Shown in pieces: positions 35,489 through 43,855 of a stretch of 64,000 bases of DNA (position 1 is its first letter; every line of letters begins with the position of its first letter). The notes under the pieces were generated by a model, which had not been told where the DNA came from, made no database searches, and saw nothing but the letters and a program-made list of their open reading frames with translations. Position numbers and translations under genes: made by a program. Source of the DNA: Jannaschia sp. S6380 (GTDB lineage: Bacteria; Pseudomonadota; Alphaproteobacteria; Rhodobacterales; Rhodobacteraceae); the NCBI RefSeq assembly GCF_023015695.1, contig NZ_JALKAS010000001.1, positions 868,001 to 932,000 on the forward strand. The letters are read 5' to 3'.

Positions 35489-36361
35489 TCACCTCAGATC
35501 TATTCGATCTGCAACCTTGTAGTAGACAGCGCCCCCCTCACGTCGAGAAGCTTCAACATCAAACTTAAAAACTCCAACGAAGCGATAAAGCGTTCCGATC
35601 AGAGGTTCTTCGCGCCTTGCGAAAACTGCTCTGCGATGATCCTTCCAATTGCCATCTTTGCCAGACTGATATTGCGCATTACTACCTAGACGCTTTTCGA
35701 CAATCATCGAACCATCGCTCGAAAGAGAGTTATCCCACTCACCATTTTGGTAAAGCCGAGGAAACCAAACCATCGCAAGTCCGGTCTCTTTTGGCGGTGT
35801 CCAGCCACTTCGCATGTGCGCTTTCAAGCTGACACCGAACAACTCGATTGCATCTGTGTGTTTGCGCAGCAAGACATCTTCTCTAGCGTCGATGTAGCCA
35901 CGTTCCAGATGCGGTTTTGAGGTGAGTTCGTTATCGACATCCCAAGACTTCCAGCGACCTTGCTTTCGTTCTTCTTCAACTTTCGAAAGAATAAAACTGA
36001 GGAAATTATCAGTTTGACGCGCCAACTCAGCCAACGATATAAGTCTTCCATCTGAGCCCAAAACTCTGATCCGCGTCTCAATCAGATTGGTTTCCTCAAC
36101 GATATCTCGCGATCTAAGATCATCTAGCCGTTTGTGGTTTTCACCTTCGTGTTGGGGCTCGTCTACCTCGAGAGACACATTGATCTGTGGAAAATACAAA
36201 TCGAGCAAAGCCCGTCCGCTCGGACGCCGAACAAGCTGCTGAGACACAAGTTTAATATCGGTGCTACAAAGGTTGTGTATGATCCGGGAAACAACGAAGT
36301 GCTCGTATTGCTTGTGTTTTACCTTCGTTAACATGTTCAACAAATGTCGATCCTTGTTCAT
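35489..36361 (-). CDS. AbaSI/PvuRts1I-family modification-dependent restriction endonuclease
   Basis: A 290-aa protein that parallels AbaSI, as I remember that sequence, along its whole length. The N-terminal Vsr-like nuclease domain shows KHKQYEHFVVSRIIHNL, then QLVRRPSGRALLDLYFPQIN and VSLEVDEPQH; Asp54 of DLYFPQ and Glu65/Glu68 of EVDEP are the candidate metal ligands. The C-terminal half should be the SRA-like modified-base reader and ends YRFVGVFKFDVEAS and VADRIDLR, again as in AbaSI. Family enzymes cut DNA containing 5-hydroxymethylcytosine or its glucosylated form, defending against T-even-like phages. No methylase or partner is beside it, as expected. AAGGAA precedes the ATG. Its G+C is well below that of clpX and the photolyase relative on either side. 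Confidence 0.85.
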   Translation of the reverse strand: MNKDRHLLNMLTKVKHKQYEHFVVSRIIHNLCSTDIKLVSQQLVRRPSGRALLDLYFPQINVSLEVDEPQHEGENHKRLDDLRSRDIVEETNLIETRIRVLGSDGRLISLAELARQTDNFLSFILSKVEEERKQGRWKSWDVDNELTSKPHLERGYIDAREDVLLRKHTDAIELFGVSLKAHMRSGWTPPKETGLAMVWFPRLYQNGEWDNSLSSDGSMIVEKRLGSNAQYQSGKDGNWKDHRRAVFARREEPLIGTLYRFVGVFKFDVEASRREGGAVYYKVADRIDLR

Positions 36362-36632
36362 TTTTCTTTAATTCCTTAAGGTAGCTTGATGGAGGCTGTG
36401 GTGAGCTTCCTGTCATCCCTACGAGGTACCCAGATTTCGTGGTGCGGGCAACGTCGATTGCGGCCTGTCTAATTGGAGCAGACATTTGCTTGTCGTGCAG
36501 CGTCCGTCACTCTGGGCCCAAAGCCAACGTTCCCAGAACTCTACTGCACTTCCATAGCAGACGGCGGGGTTTTGGCCGCGTTCTTCCGTTTCGGCAGGGA
36601 TATCTCGTGCCGCTGCGCTACTTTCGTCCGCC

Positions 36633-37838
36633 ATGGATACCAGAACCACCCCCGTCTTCCCGCCAGACCGCATCAATGCGCTCTCTCGCCTAAAGGATTT
36701 CGTACCTCGCGCCGGCGCGGCCTATGCCCGTAACCGCGGCGATGACCTTCCTGGCCATTCCGCCGTTTCGACTCTGTCGCCCTACCTAAGTCACCGAATC
36801 CTCACCGAAGCCGAAGTGGCCCGCGCCATCCTCGACCGCCATTCGCGGACGGAGGCCGAGAAGTTCCTGTCGGAGCTTCTTTGGCGCGGCTACTTCGCCG
36901 GCTGGCTGGAGCGGCGGCCACGCATCTGGCCCGACTACCTGACCGGGTTGGATCGCGCCCGCGACCGGCTTGCCACCGAAGGCGGGCTGCGTGCCAGATG
37001 GGCGGCGGCCTGCGGCGGCGACACCGGCATCGCGCCGTTCGATCACTGGGCAGCCGAGCTGGTGCGGACGGGATACCTGCACAACCATGCCCGGATGTGG
37101 TTCGCGTCGATCTGGATGCACAGCCTGCAACTGCCATGGGAGCTGGGCGCCGATCTGTTCATGCGCCATCTGCTGGACGGCGATCCCGCGTCGAACACGT
37201 TGTCCTGGCGATGGGTCGCGGGGCTCCATACGGCGGGCAAGGTCTATGTCGCGGATGCGGAAAACATCGCGCGCAACACCGGTGGCCGGTTCATGGCGGC
37301 GCCCCTGCGCGCCGCGCTCGCCCGGCCCCCGATTGTCCCGCCCGAGGCACCGCCGCCGCCCGATCCCGCGCCTGCACCCGGCGGCGCCGACCTGCCTAGC
37401 CGGGGTCGGATCGGCTTGCTGCTGCACGAGGACGACCTCCATCCCGATTACCTTTTCACCCGCGGGCTGGCGCAGGCCGGAACGGCGGCCTTCCTCTCCA
37501 CTGCCGCACGCTCGCCCGCCACGGTGGCCCCGGGCGTGCACGACTTCGCCCGGGCTCTCGCACAGGAGGCCGTGGCCCGCCACGCAGGCCAGGGCCCCGT
37601 GACCAGCGACCCCGAGGAGATCGCCCGCTGGGCTGCCGGCTTCGACCACATCGTGTCGCCATACGCGCGGATCGGCCCCGTCCGCGCTGCACTGGACGCA
37701 TCCGGCATCGCGCCGATCCGGCCGATCCGCGCCTGGGACAGCGCGATCTGGCAGCACGCGGCACGCGGCTATTTCCGGGTGCGCAAGCGGATGCCCGACA
37801 TATTGGCCACGATCGAACAGGATATGGGAAACGGATAG
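36633..37838 (+). CDS. FAD-binding photolyase-like protein lacking the antenna domain
   Basis: A 401-aa protein whose residues about 30-235 match the C-terminal FAD domain of photolyases/cryptochromes: HSAVSTLSPYLSHRILTEAE, SELLWRGYFAGWLE, VRTGYLHNHARMWFASIWMH and DPASNTLSWRWVAGLHTAGK. The N-terminal alpha/beta antenna domain is missing from the gene. The C-terminal 160 residues, after a Pro-rich linker (PPEAPPPPDPAPAPGG), form a separate part beginning RIGLLLHEDDLHPDYLF and are not recognised; the strand-like start suggests an alpha/beta fold, as if the domain order were swapped. Repair activity cannot be inferred. No good ribosome site is seen. The gene marks the right flank of the low-G+C insertion. 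Confidence 0.82.
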   Translation: MDTRTTPVFPPDRINALSRLKDFVPRAGAAYARNRGDDLPGHSAVSTLSPYLSHRILTEAEVARAILDRHSRTEAEKFLSELLWRGYFAGWLERRPRIWPDYLTGLDRARDRLATEGGLRARWAAACGGDTGIAPFDHWAAELVRTGYLHNHARMWFASIWMHSLQLPWELGADLFMRHLLDGDPASNTLSWRWVAGLHTAGKVYVADAENIARNTGGRFMAAPLRAALARPPIVPPEAPPPPDPAPAPGGADLPSRGRIGLLLHEDDLHPDYLFTRGLAQAGTAAFLSTAARSPATVAPGVHDFARALAQEAVARHAGQGPVTSDPEEIARWAAGFDHIVSPYARIGPVRAALDASGIAPIRPIRAWDSAIWQHAARGYFRVRKRMPDILATIEQDMGNG

Positions 37839-37938
37839 ACGCAGGCTTCACAGGAAGTGTCAGTTGCGCTAACGTCACGCCAAGGCAGCACCGGTCAACG
37901 GCGCGCCAGGGCATGAGCAGAGCACGGGGCATAGGACA

Positions 37939-39060
37939 GTGCGACAGGCAACGAACCGCGGACCCGCGTCCGCATCCATTCCATTGATTTCCTCCGTCGC
38001 GTTGATCGGCCTCCTGGCCGGTTGTCAGTCCGGGCCGTTGGCCGGGGCGGGCGACGCGACGCGCGACGCGCCGATCTCGGGCAGCGTCCAGTTGATCGAG
38101 CGTGACGTGGAAGCGCCCGAAGTATTCAGCGCCGAGGACAGCGCGCTCTGGGACGGTCGCCCGTCGCTCGGCGGTGTCTGGGTCGCGGCCCCCGACGTGC
38201 GCGAGCCCGAACGGGTCATCATTCGCAACGCCGAGAACGGCAAGTTCGTCATCGGCGCCTTGTTCAAGCGGGAGCGTGACAACCCCGGCCCGGCCTTACA
38301 GCTTTCATCGGACGCGGCGGTCGCATTGGGCATCCTGGCCGGCGCGCCGACCACGATCGACGTCGTCGCCCTGCGGCGCGAGGAGGTGTCCGAGCCGACT
38401 GCGGCTCCGGCCTCCGTCGCGCCCAATGTGGCGACCGTTGCCGAGACGCCGCCGCTGAACGAGGAGATCGTCGAGGCGGAGACCCCGGTCGACACCGTTC
38501 CCGCGGGCGATGCCATCACCGCGGCCACCGCCGCGCTGGACGAGGTCGATGCGGCATCGGCCGAACCGGCGGCCGAGATCGCGGCCGGGCCGGGCCCCAC
38601 GGCGGACGCCGCGCCCGAGCCGCGCCGTCGCGGCTTCTTCGGACGTCTCTTCAACCGCAACCGGGTGGAGCCGCCCGCCCCGCTGCCGGCCGCTGCGACC
38701 GCCGCGGTCGCGTTGCCGGCCGAACCCGTGGCCGAGAACGCCGCCGCGCCAGAGGTGACCGCGACCTCGCTGGACGCCGCGCCGGTGCAGACGGCCTCCG
38801 CCGCACCGGCGCGATCGGCGCCGGGCCTTGATCGCGCCTATGTCCAGATCGGCATCTTTTCGGTCGAGGAGAATGCGAACAACACGGCGACCGCCTTGTC
38901 GAACGCCGGCGTGCTTCCTACCGTGCTGGCCGAGGAAAGCCGTGGGCGGAAGTTCTGGCGCGTGATCGTGGGGCCGTCGACGACGTCGTCCGACCGGGCG
39001 GCGGTAATCCGCAAGGCCAAGGACCTGGGGTTCACGGACGCTTTCGCAATCAAGGGCTAG
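37939..39060 (+). CDS. SPOR-domain lipoprotein
   Basis: A 373-aa protein starting with GTG. The signal peptide carries a lipobox, ALIGLLAGC, with Cys at about residue 29, so it should be lipid-anchored. Residues about 35-140 form a folded region (WDGRPSLGGVWVAAPDVREP and IRNAENGKFVIGALFKRERD). A long Ala/Glu/Pro-rich linker follows, and the C-terminal 75 residues (YVQIGIFSVEENANNTATAL to KDLGFTDAF) are a SPOR domain, which binds denuded glycan strands at the division septum. It directly precedes a DD-carboxypeptidase gene, which fits a role in peptidoglycan remodelling. Confidence 0.85.
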   Translation: MRQATNRGPASASIPLISSVALIGLLAGCQSGPLAGAGDATRDAPISGSVQLIERDVEAPEVFSAEDSALWDGRPSLGGVWVAAPDVREPERVIIRNAENGKFVIGALFKRERDNPGPALQLSSDAAVALGILAGAPTTIDVVALRREEVSEPTAAPASVAPNVATVAETPPLNEEIVEAETPVDTVPAGDAITAATAALDEVDAASAEPAAEIAAGPGPTADAAPEPRRRGFFGRLFNRNRVEPPAPLPAAATAAVALPAEPVAENAAAPEVTATSLDAAPVQTASAAPARSAPGLDRAYVQIGIFSVEENANNTATALSNAGVLPTVLAEESRGRKFWRVIVGPSTTSSDRAAVIRKAKDLGFTDAFAIKG

Positions 39061-39111
39061 GGTCCATACGCCTGCCCTGAAATCGAGACCGTAAGCCACG
39101 GAGGCCCTGCC

Positions 39112-40272
39112 ATGCTCCGCCCGTTGATCGCTGCCCTGCTGCTTGCGTCACCCACGCTGGCGCAGGAGTTCCAGACCCAGGCCGGGTCGGCCATCGTCGT
39201 CGACCACAACACCGGCCAGACGCTGCTGTCCAAGAACGCCGACGTGCCCCTGCCGCCGGCGTCGATGTCCAAGCTGATGACGCTGAACATGGTGTTCGAG
39301 GCGCTGGAGGACGGCCGCCTGTCGCTGGACACCGAACTGCCCGTCAGCGCGGAAGCGGCCAGCTACGGCGGGTCGACGATGTTCCTCGACCCGCGTGACC
39401 GCGTCACGGTCGAGGATCTTATCCGCGGCGTGGTCGTGCTGTCGGGCAATGATGCGACCGCCGTCCTGGCCGAGGCGCTGTCGCCCGACGGCACCGAGGA
39501 GGGTTTCGCCCAGATGATGTCGGAACGCGCCGTGGAGTTGGGTATGGAGAACTCCATGTTCCGCAATTCCAACGGCTGGCCGGCACCGGGGCATGTCATG
39601 TCCATGGCCGACCTGGCGATCCTTGCCGAACACATCATCACCGAATTCCCCCAGTACTATCCCTATTTCAACGAGCGGGAGTTCGCTTTCGATGGCCGTT
39701 CGCCGTCCAACCGGTTCAACCGCAACCCGCTGCTGCGCTTGGACATCGGTGCCGACGGCCTGAAGACGGGACACACGCAAGAGGCCGGGTACGGCCTTGT
39801 GGGAAGCGCCACGCAGGGGGACCGCCGGGTGACCTTCGTGCTGTCGGGTATGGAATCCGAGCAATCGCGCGCCGATGAGAGCGAGCGTCTGGTCAACTGG
39901 GCATTCCGTCAATTCGCCGAAGAGCGTTTGCTGGAAGGGGACGACACCCCCGTGATGACGGCCGAGGTGTTCATGGGGGAATCGCCCACGGTCCCACTCG
40001 CCCCCGAGGAAGGGTTGACCGTCCTCTTGCCGGTGACGGGCCGTCAGGCCGTGACCGGCGAGATCGCCTATGACGGCCCAATCGAAGCGCCGGTTAAGGC
40101 CGGCACGCGGCTGGCCACGCTGACGCTATCGCATCCGGGGATCGAGCCGATCGAGGTTCCGCTGATGGCGACCGAGGATGTGCCCCGCGCGGGCCCATTG
40201 CGCCGCGTCCAGATCGCCGGGGGCCTGGTCGCCGGCGATCTCCTGGGATCGGCACTAGCGCGGTTCGAATAG
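39112..40272 (+). CDS. D-alanyl-D-alanine carboxypeptidase (penicillin-binding protein 5/6 type)
   Basis: A 386-aa exported serine peptidase that trims the terminal D-Ala from peptidoglycan pentapeptides. Signal peptide MLRPLIAALLLASPTLAQ; catalytic SxxK is PPASMSKLMTLN near residue 50, SxN is VVVLSGNDATAV near 110, and KTG is DGLKTGHTQEAG near 222. The C-terminal PBP5_C-like beta domain (VTGRQAVTGEIAYDG onward) is present; a terminal amphipathic helix is not obvious. GGAGG precedes the ATG. It follows the SPOR lipoprotein by about 50 bp and precedes tmk, an order common in the group. Confidence 0.94.
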   Translation: MLRPLIAALLLASPTLAQEFQTQAGSAIVVDHNTGQTLLSKNADVPLPPASMSKLMTLNMVFEALEDGRLSLDTELPVSAEAASYGGSTMFLDPRDRVTVEDLIRGVVVLSGNDATAVLAEALSPDGTEEGFAQMMSERAVELGMENSMFRNSNGWPAPGHVMSMADLAILAEHIITEFPQYYPYFNEREFAFDGRSPSNRFNRNPLLRLDIGADGLKTGHTQEAGYGLVGSATQGDRRVTFVLSGMESEQSRADESERLVNWAFRQFAEERLLEGDDTPVMTAEVFMGESPTVPLAPEEGLTVLLPVTGRQAVTGEIAYDGPIEAPVKAGTRLATLTLSHPGIEPIEVPLMATEDVPRAGPLRRVQIAGGLVAGDLLGSALARFE

Positions 40273-40330
40273 CACGGTTCGATGCTGTCGGCGGGTTGCG
40301 CGGCGCGGCGGCCCTGATAAGGCCATCGTC

Positions 40331-40927
40331 ATGTTCATTTCGCTTGAAGGCATAGACGGGTCCGGAAAGTCGACCCAGGCCCGGCTCCTGGCGGACCGAC
40401 TTGGCGCAGAGGGGCGCAAGGTCGTGCTGACCCGCGAACCCGGCGGCAGCCCCGGAGCCGAAGCTATTCGTCGTCTTCTGGTCGAAGGCGCCCCGGACCG
40501 CTGGTCGCCCGAGACCGAGATCCTGCTGTTCAACGCGGCCCGCCGGGACCATCTGGAACGTCTGATCCTGCCCGCCCTGGATCGCGGGGCCTGGGTCGTG
40601 TCGGACCGCTTCGCCGATTCGACGCGGGTGTATCAGGGCGCCACGCGCGGCGACCTGCGGGGGCTCGTCGACGGGCTGCATGACCTCGTGATCGGGCGGG
40701 AGCCGGACCTGACCGTCGTCATCGACATGGACCCCGAAATCGCCCTGCGGCGCGGCCTCGCGCGCGGCTCGGGCGAGGATCGGTTCGAGGAGTTCGGCCT
40801 GCCCTTCCAGCAGAAGCTGCGCACGGGGTTCCTGCGCCTAGCGCAGGACTTCCCCGACCGGATCCGCGTGATCGACGGAATGGCCCCGGCGGATGTCGTG
40901 GCCGAACGGGTCTGGGCCCTGATGTGA
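40331..40927 (+). CDS. tmk: Thymidylate kinase
   Basis: A 198-aa kinase converting dTMP to dTDP. The P-loop is FISLEGIDGSGKSTQARLLA at residues 2-21. The DR motif that binds dTMP is VVSDRFADSTRVYQG near 92-106, and the preceding LTREPGGSPGAEAIRRLL is the family's TREPGG block. The lid (RGLARGSGEDRFEE) is short and Arg-containing. The stop overlaps the GTG start of holB. Confidence 0.96.
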   Translation: MFISLEGIDGSGKSTQARLLADRLGAEGRKVVLTREPGGSPGAEAIRRLLVEGAPDRWSPETEILLFNAARRDHLERLILPALDRGAWVVSDRFADSTRVYQGATRGDLRGLVDGLHDLVIGREPDLTVVIDMDPEIALRRGLARGSGEDRFEEFGLPFQQKLRTGFLRLAQDFPDRIRVIDGMAPADVVAERVWALM

Positions 40928-41982
40928 ACGACGTTCCCGAACCCGACCGCCTGGGCGACGCGCCGCATCCCCGGCACACCGACCGCCTGTTCGGGCAGGA
41001 GGCGGCGGAGGCGACGTTCCTGCAGGCGTGGAACACCGGGCGGCTGCATCACGGGTGGCTTCTGACCGGCCCCCTAGGCGTCGGCAAGGCGACCCTTGCC
41101 TGGCGCATCGCCCGCTTTCTGCTGACCGATCCACCCGAACAGGCGACGTCGCTGGACCCGGTGGCGGATCACCCCGCCCTGCCCCGCATCCGCGCGCTTT
41201 CGGAACCGGGCCTCATGCTGCTGCGCCGCCCTTGGGACGAAAAGACCAAGAAGTTGCGCGCCGAGATCACGGTGGACGAGGCACGCAGGCTCGGCGGGTT
41301 CTTTGCAATGTCGGCGGGCGGGCGCCGGGTCGTCATCGTTGACGCGGCCGACGACCTGAACCGCAACGCCGCGAACGCGATCCTGAAGCTGCTGGAGGAG
41401 CCGCCGGCGCTGGCGACGCTGATCCTGGTCTCGCACCAGCCGGCGCGGCTGCTGCCGACGATCCGGTCGCGATGCCGCGTCCTGCGTCTGGGGCCGCTCG
41501 CGCCCGACGCGCTGGAGGCCGCCGTGGTGCAGGCGGGCGGCGCGCCGGAGGCGGCCTCGGCCCTGGCCGAGGGGTCCACGGGCGCCGCGTTGCTCCTGGC
41601 CGAAGGCGGTGCCGAGATCTACGAGACGCTGGTCGCGCTCTATACCCCCGGTCAAATGGATCGCGGCCGGGCCCGGCAACTGGCCGATGCCTGCGCCGGG
41701 CGCGCGGGGGCCGAACGCCTGGACGCCACGCTGGCGGCGATCGACCGGCTTTTGCATCGAACGGCCTGCGCGGGCCTGCTGGGCCCGCCGGACGATGCAA
41801 CGGCCGCCGAAGCGGCCGTGCTGTCCCGCCTCGCCCCGCATGATGCCGCCGCGCGGGACTGGGCCGCGCTCTCGCAGCAGATCGCCGACAGGGCCGCCCA
41901 CGCACGCGCCGTCAACGTGGATCCGGCAGCGATCGTCTGGGACGCGCTGGCGCGCATCGACGCGCAGGCGCGCCGCGTCTGA
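40924..41982 (+). CDS. holB: DNA polymerase III subunit delta'
   Basis: A 352-aa clamp-loader subunit. It begins with GTG in the tmk stop (GTGA overlap). The AAA+ region has FGQEAAEATFLQAWNTGRLH, HGWLLTGPLGVGKATLAW (P-loop), and VVIVDAADDLNRNAANAILK with LLEEPPALATLILVSHQPAR, the delta' hallmark that includes the SRC-type sensor (TIRSRCRVL). The order tmk - holB - tatD is widely conserved in bacteria and supports the call. Confidence 0.94.
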   Translation: MNDVPEPDRLGDAPHPRHTDRLFGQEAAEATFLQAWNTGRLHHGWLLTGPLGVGKATLAWRIARFLLTDPPEQATSLDPVADHPALPRIRALSEPGLMLLRRPWDEKTKKLRAEITVDEARRLGGFFAMSAGGRRVVIVDAADDLNRNAANAILKLLEEPPALATLILVSHQPARLLPTIRSRCRVLRLGPLAPDALEAAVVQAGGAPEAASALAEGSTGAALLLAEGGAEIYETLVALYTPGQMDRGRARQLADACAGRAGAERLDATLAAIDRLLHRTACAGLLGPPDDATAAEAAVLSRLAPHDAAARDWAALSQQIADRAAHARAVNVDPAAIVWDALARIDAQARRV

Positions 41983-42021
41983 ACCTTGCGCCGCCGCGCC
42001 GCCCGGCCTAGGTCGCGCGGC

Positions 42022-42804
42022 ATGGAACCCAGGATCACCGACAGCCACTGCCATCTGGACTTTCCGCAGTTCGAGGGCGAGATTTCCGACCTTCTGGAAC
42101 GGGCGGGGACCGCGGGCGTCCGCCGCATGGTCACGATCTGCACCAAGCTGCGCACCGCCCCGGCTGTCCGCGCCCTGGCCGACGCCCACGCCCCGGTCTT
42201 CTGGGCCGCCGGCACCCATCCCATGAGCGCCGCCGAAGAGCCGCTGGCCACGGTGGAGGATCTGGTCGAGCTGGCCGCGCATCCCAAGATGGTGGGGATC
42301 GGGGAGACGGGCCTCGACTATCACTACACGTCCGAGAGCAAGGCCATCCAGCAGGAGAGCCTGCGCATCCATATCGAGGCCGCGCGGCGAACCGGCCTGC
42401 CGCTCATCATCCATGCGCGCGACGCCGATGATGACATGGCCCGGATCCTGACGGAGGAGTATCGCGCCGGTGACTATTCCTGCGTGATGCACTGTTTCAG
42501 CAGCGGCCCGGATCTGGCCGCCGCCGCATTGGACCTGGGGTTCTACCTGTCGATGTCGGGCATCGCCGCCTTTCCCCGGTCGGGCGATCTGCGCGAGATC
42601 TTCGCGGCCGCCCCCCTCGACCGCATCTTGGTGGAAACGGACAGCCCCTATCTTGCGCCCCCGCCCCATCGGGGCAAACGCAACGAGCCCGCCTTCGTCA
42701 GTCACACCGCCCGCGCCGGAGCCGACGTGTTCGGCATCGACTATGCCGAGTTCGCCGCCGCGACGGAGGCGAATTTCGAGCGCCTTTTCTCGAAAGCGGT
42801 GTGA
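42022..42804 (+). CDS. tatD: TatD family metal-dependent DNase
   Basis: A 260-aa TIM-barrel hydrolase. The metal site residues are visible: DSHCHLDFPQF at the start, AAGTHPMSAAE, GIGETGLDYHY, LPLIIHARDADDD, MHCFSSGPDL and ILVETDSPYLAPPPHRGKRN. The ATG at 42022 is used because DSHCHLD follows it directly; an in-frame TTG at 41986 would add residues with no family counterpart. Family members act as 3'-5' exonucleases or D-aminoacyl-related hydrolases. It is the last gene of the tmk - holB - tatD unit. Confidence 0.93.
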   Translation: MEPRITDSHCHLDFPQFEGEISDLLERAGTAGVRRMVTICTKLRTAPAVRALADAHAPVFWAAGTHPMSAAEEPLATVEDLVELAAHPKMVGIGETGLDYHYTSESKAIQQESLRIHIEAARRTGLPLIIHARDADDDMARILTEEYRAGDYSCVMHCFSSGPDLAAAALDLGFYLSMSGIAAFPRSGDLREIFAAAPLDRILVETDSPYLAPPPHRGKRNEPAFVSHTARAGADVFGIDYAEFAAATEANFERLFSKAV

Positions 42805-42808
42805 GCCG

Positions 42809-42982
42809 TCAGTGACAATGCAGCGGCTGGGAGCCGGCGTGGCAGCACTGGCCCGGTGGCGAGGATTTGCGGCACCCGCCGCCATGCGCGACGTCCCCGG
42901 CACTGGAAACGCCAGCCATCGGCACGGCCACCGAAACCTGCGGCAGCGTGGTCGCCAACATGGCGATCAACATGAACTTCAT
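42809..42982 (-). CDS. Small Cys/His-rich secreted peptide
   Basis: A 57-aa protein not obvious from longer frames. It starts MKFMLIAMLATTLPQVSVAV, a convincing Sec signal, with likely cleavage after residue 20 or so. The mature peptide of about 35 residues contains HGGGCRKSSPPGQCCHAG and SQPLHCH, that is four Cys and several His, so metal binding or disulfide linkage is likely. AGGGAG sits 7 bp before the ATG, an excellent ribosome site. Its stop is 4 bp from the tatD stop (convergent). Two GTTAACGG repeats lie 46-63 bp upstream. I know no family for it. Confidence 0.7.
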   Translation of the reverse strand: MKFMLIAMLATTLPQVSVAVPMAGVSSAGDVAHGGGCRKSSPPGQCCHAGSQPLHCH

Positions 42983-43027
42983 TACGCAACTCCCTGTATT
43001 CCGATCGCAACGTCATGATCGCGACCC

Positions 43028-43045
43028 GTTAACGGAGGTTAACGG
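43028..43045. promoter_or_regulatory. Tandem GTTAACGG repeats upstream of the Cys/His-rich peptide gene
   Basis: GTTAACGG occurs at 43028-43035 and again at 43038-43045, a 10-bp period that puts both on one face of the helix. They lie upstream of the 42982 start. This spacing is what a response regulator dimer would use; no protein is assigned. Confidence 0.4.
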
Positions 43046-43137
43046 CCCATTTCGACCGGATCATGGCGGGACGACGGCCGTCGTCACAAAGGCACCTTTT
43101 CATCCGTGGCGTTGCCAGACGCCGTGCGGAGCCGTGG

Positions 43138-43851
43138 TCAGCGATTGAATATATCGGGTGCCAGCGCGCATCCTTCCTCCTCGGCCAGTCGGGCCAGCAG
43201 GACGGGCAGTCCGCACGCGGGGGCGGGCGTGAACTGCTCCTTGGGTGTCAGGTCGCGAATGCGGTCGATGCGGAACATACGGAAATCGCCCCGCAGCTCG
43301 CACCAGGCGACCAGCGTCCAGGCCCGACCCCAGAACCACAGCGCCAATGGCTGCACGCGCCGTTCGGTCTGCCGGCCGACCTCATCGGCATAATCCAGCA
43401 GCAGCACCCGGCGGTCGCGGATCAGCGCGTCAACACGGTCCAGGCGTTCGCGCAACTCGGCGGATTGCCCCATCGACGGCGCGCCCAGGCGGTCCAACGC
43501 GGCGCGCAGCTCCTCGCGCCGGGGCACGACCGCCTCGATCTTGGCCAGGGCATCGCGGGCGCCGGCGGCCATTGCCGGCCCGCCCCATGCCACCGCCATT
43601 CGCGCGCCGAGGGCAAGGGCCGTGATCTCCGCTTCGGTGAACATCAGCGGCGGCAGGTCGTAGCCGGACCGCATGACGTATCCGACCCCGGCCGCCCCTT
43701 CGATCGGGACGCCCGAGGCCATCAGGTCGGCGATGTCGCGATAGATCGTGCGCTCGGAGACCTCCATCTCCTCGGCCAGGCGCGCCGCCGTGCGCAGCCG
43801 TCCGTCCCGCAGGATCTGAACGAGCCGGAAGAGGCGGTCGGCCCGGCGCAT
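43138..43851 (-). CDS. WYL-domain transcriptional regulator (YafY type)
   Basis: A 237-aa regulator. The N-terminal DeoR-like HTH has RADRLFRLVQILRDGRLRTA, LAEEMEVSERTIYRDIADLM and SGVPIEGAAGVGYVMR. The C-terminal WYL-type ligand-binding part includes RVLLLDYADEVGRQTERRVQ and QPLALWFWGRAWTLVAWCEL, where LWFWGRAW stands in the WYL position, then FRMFRIDRIRDLT. The ATG at 43851 is chosen since RRADRLFRL is the family opening. It begins 4 bp after the VOC stop, so both are on one transcript. Regulators of this kind often control themselves; a palindrome lies upstream of the pair. Confidence 0.88.
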   Translation of the reverse strand: MRRADRLFRLVQILRDGRLRTAARLAEEMEVSERTIYRDIADLMASGVPIEGAAGVGYVMRSGYDLPPLMFTEAEITALALGARMAVAWGGPAMAAGARDALAKIEAVVPRREELRAALDRLGAPSMGQSAELRERLDRVDALIRDRRVLLLDYADEVGRQTERRVQPLALWFWGRAWTLVAWCELRGDFRMFRIDRIRDLTPKEQFTPAPACGLPVLLARLAEEEGCALAPDIFNR

Positions 43852-43855
43852 ACGC

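Noticed and set aside
36419..36676. 85-codon minus frame beside the endonuclease
   Set aside because: Overlaps the start of the photolyase-like gene, no ribosome site, no family. It could be a decayed fragment but I cannot show it.
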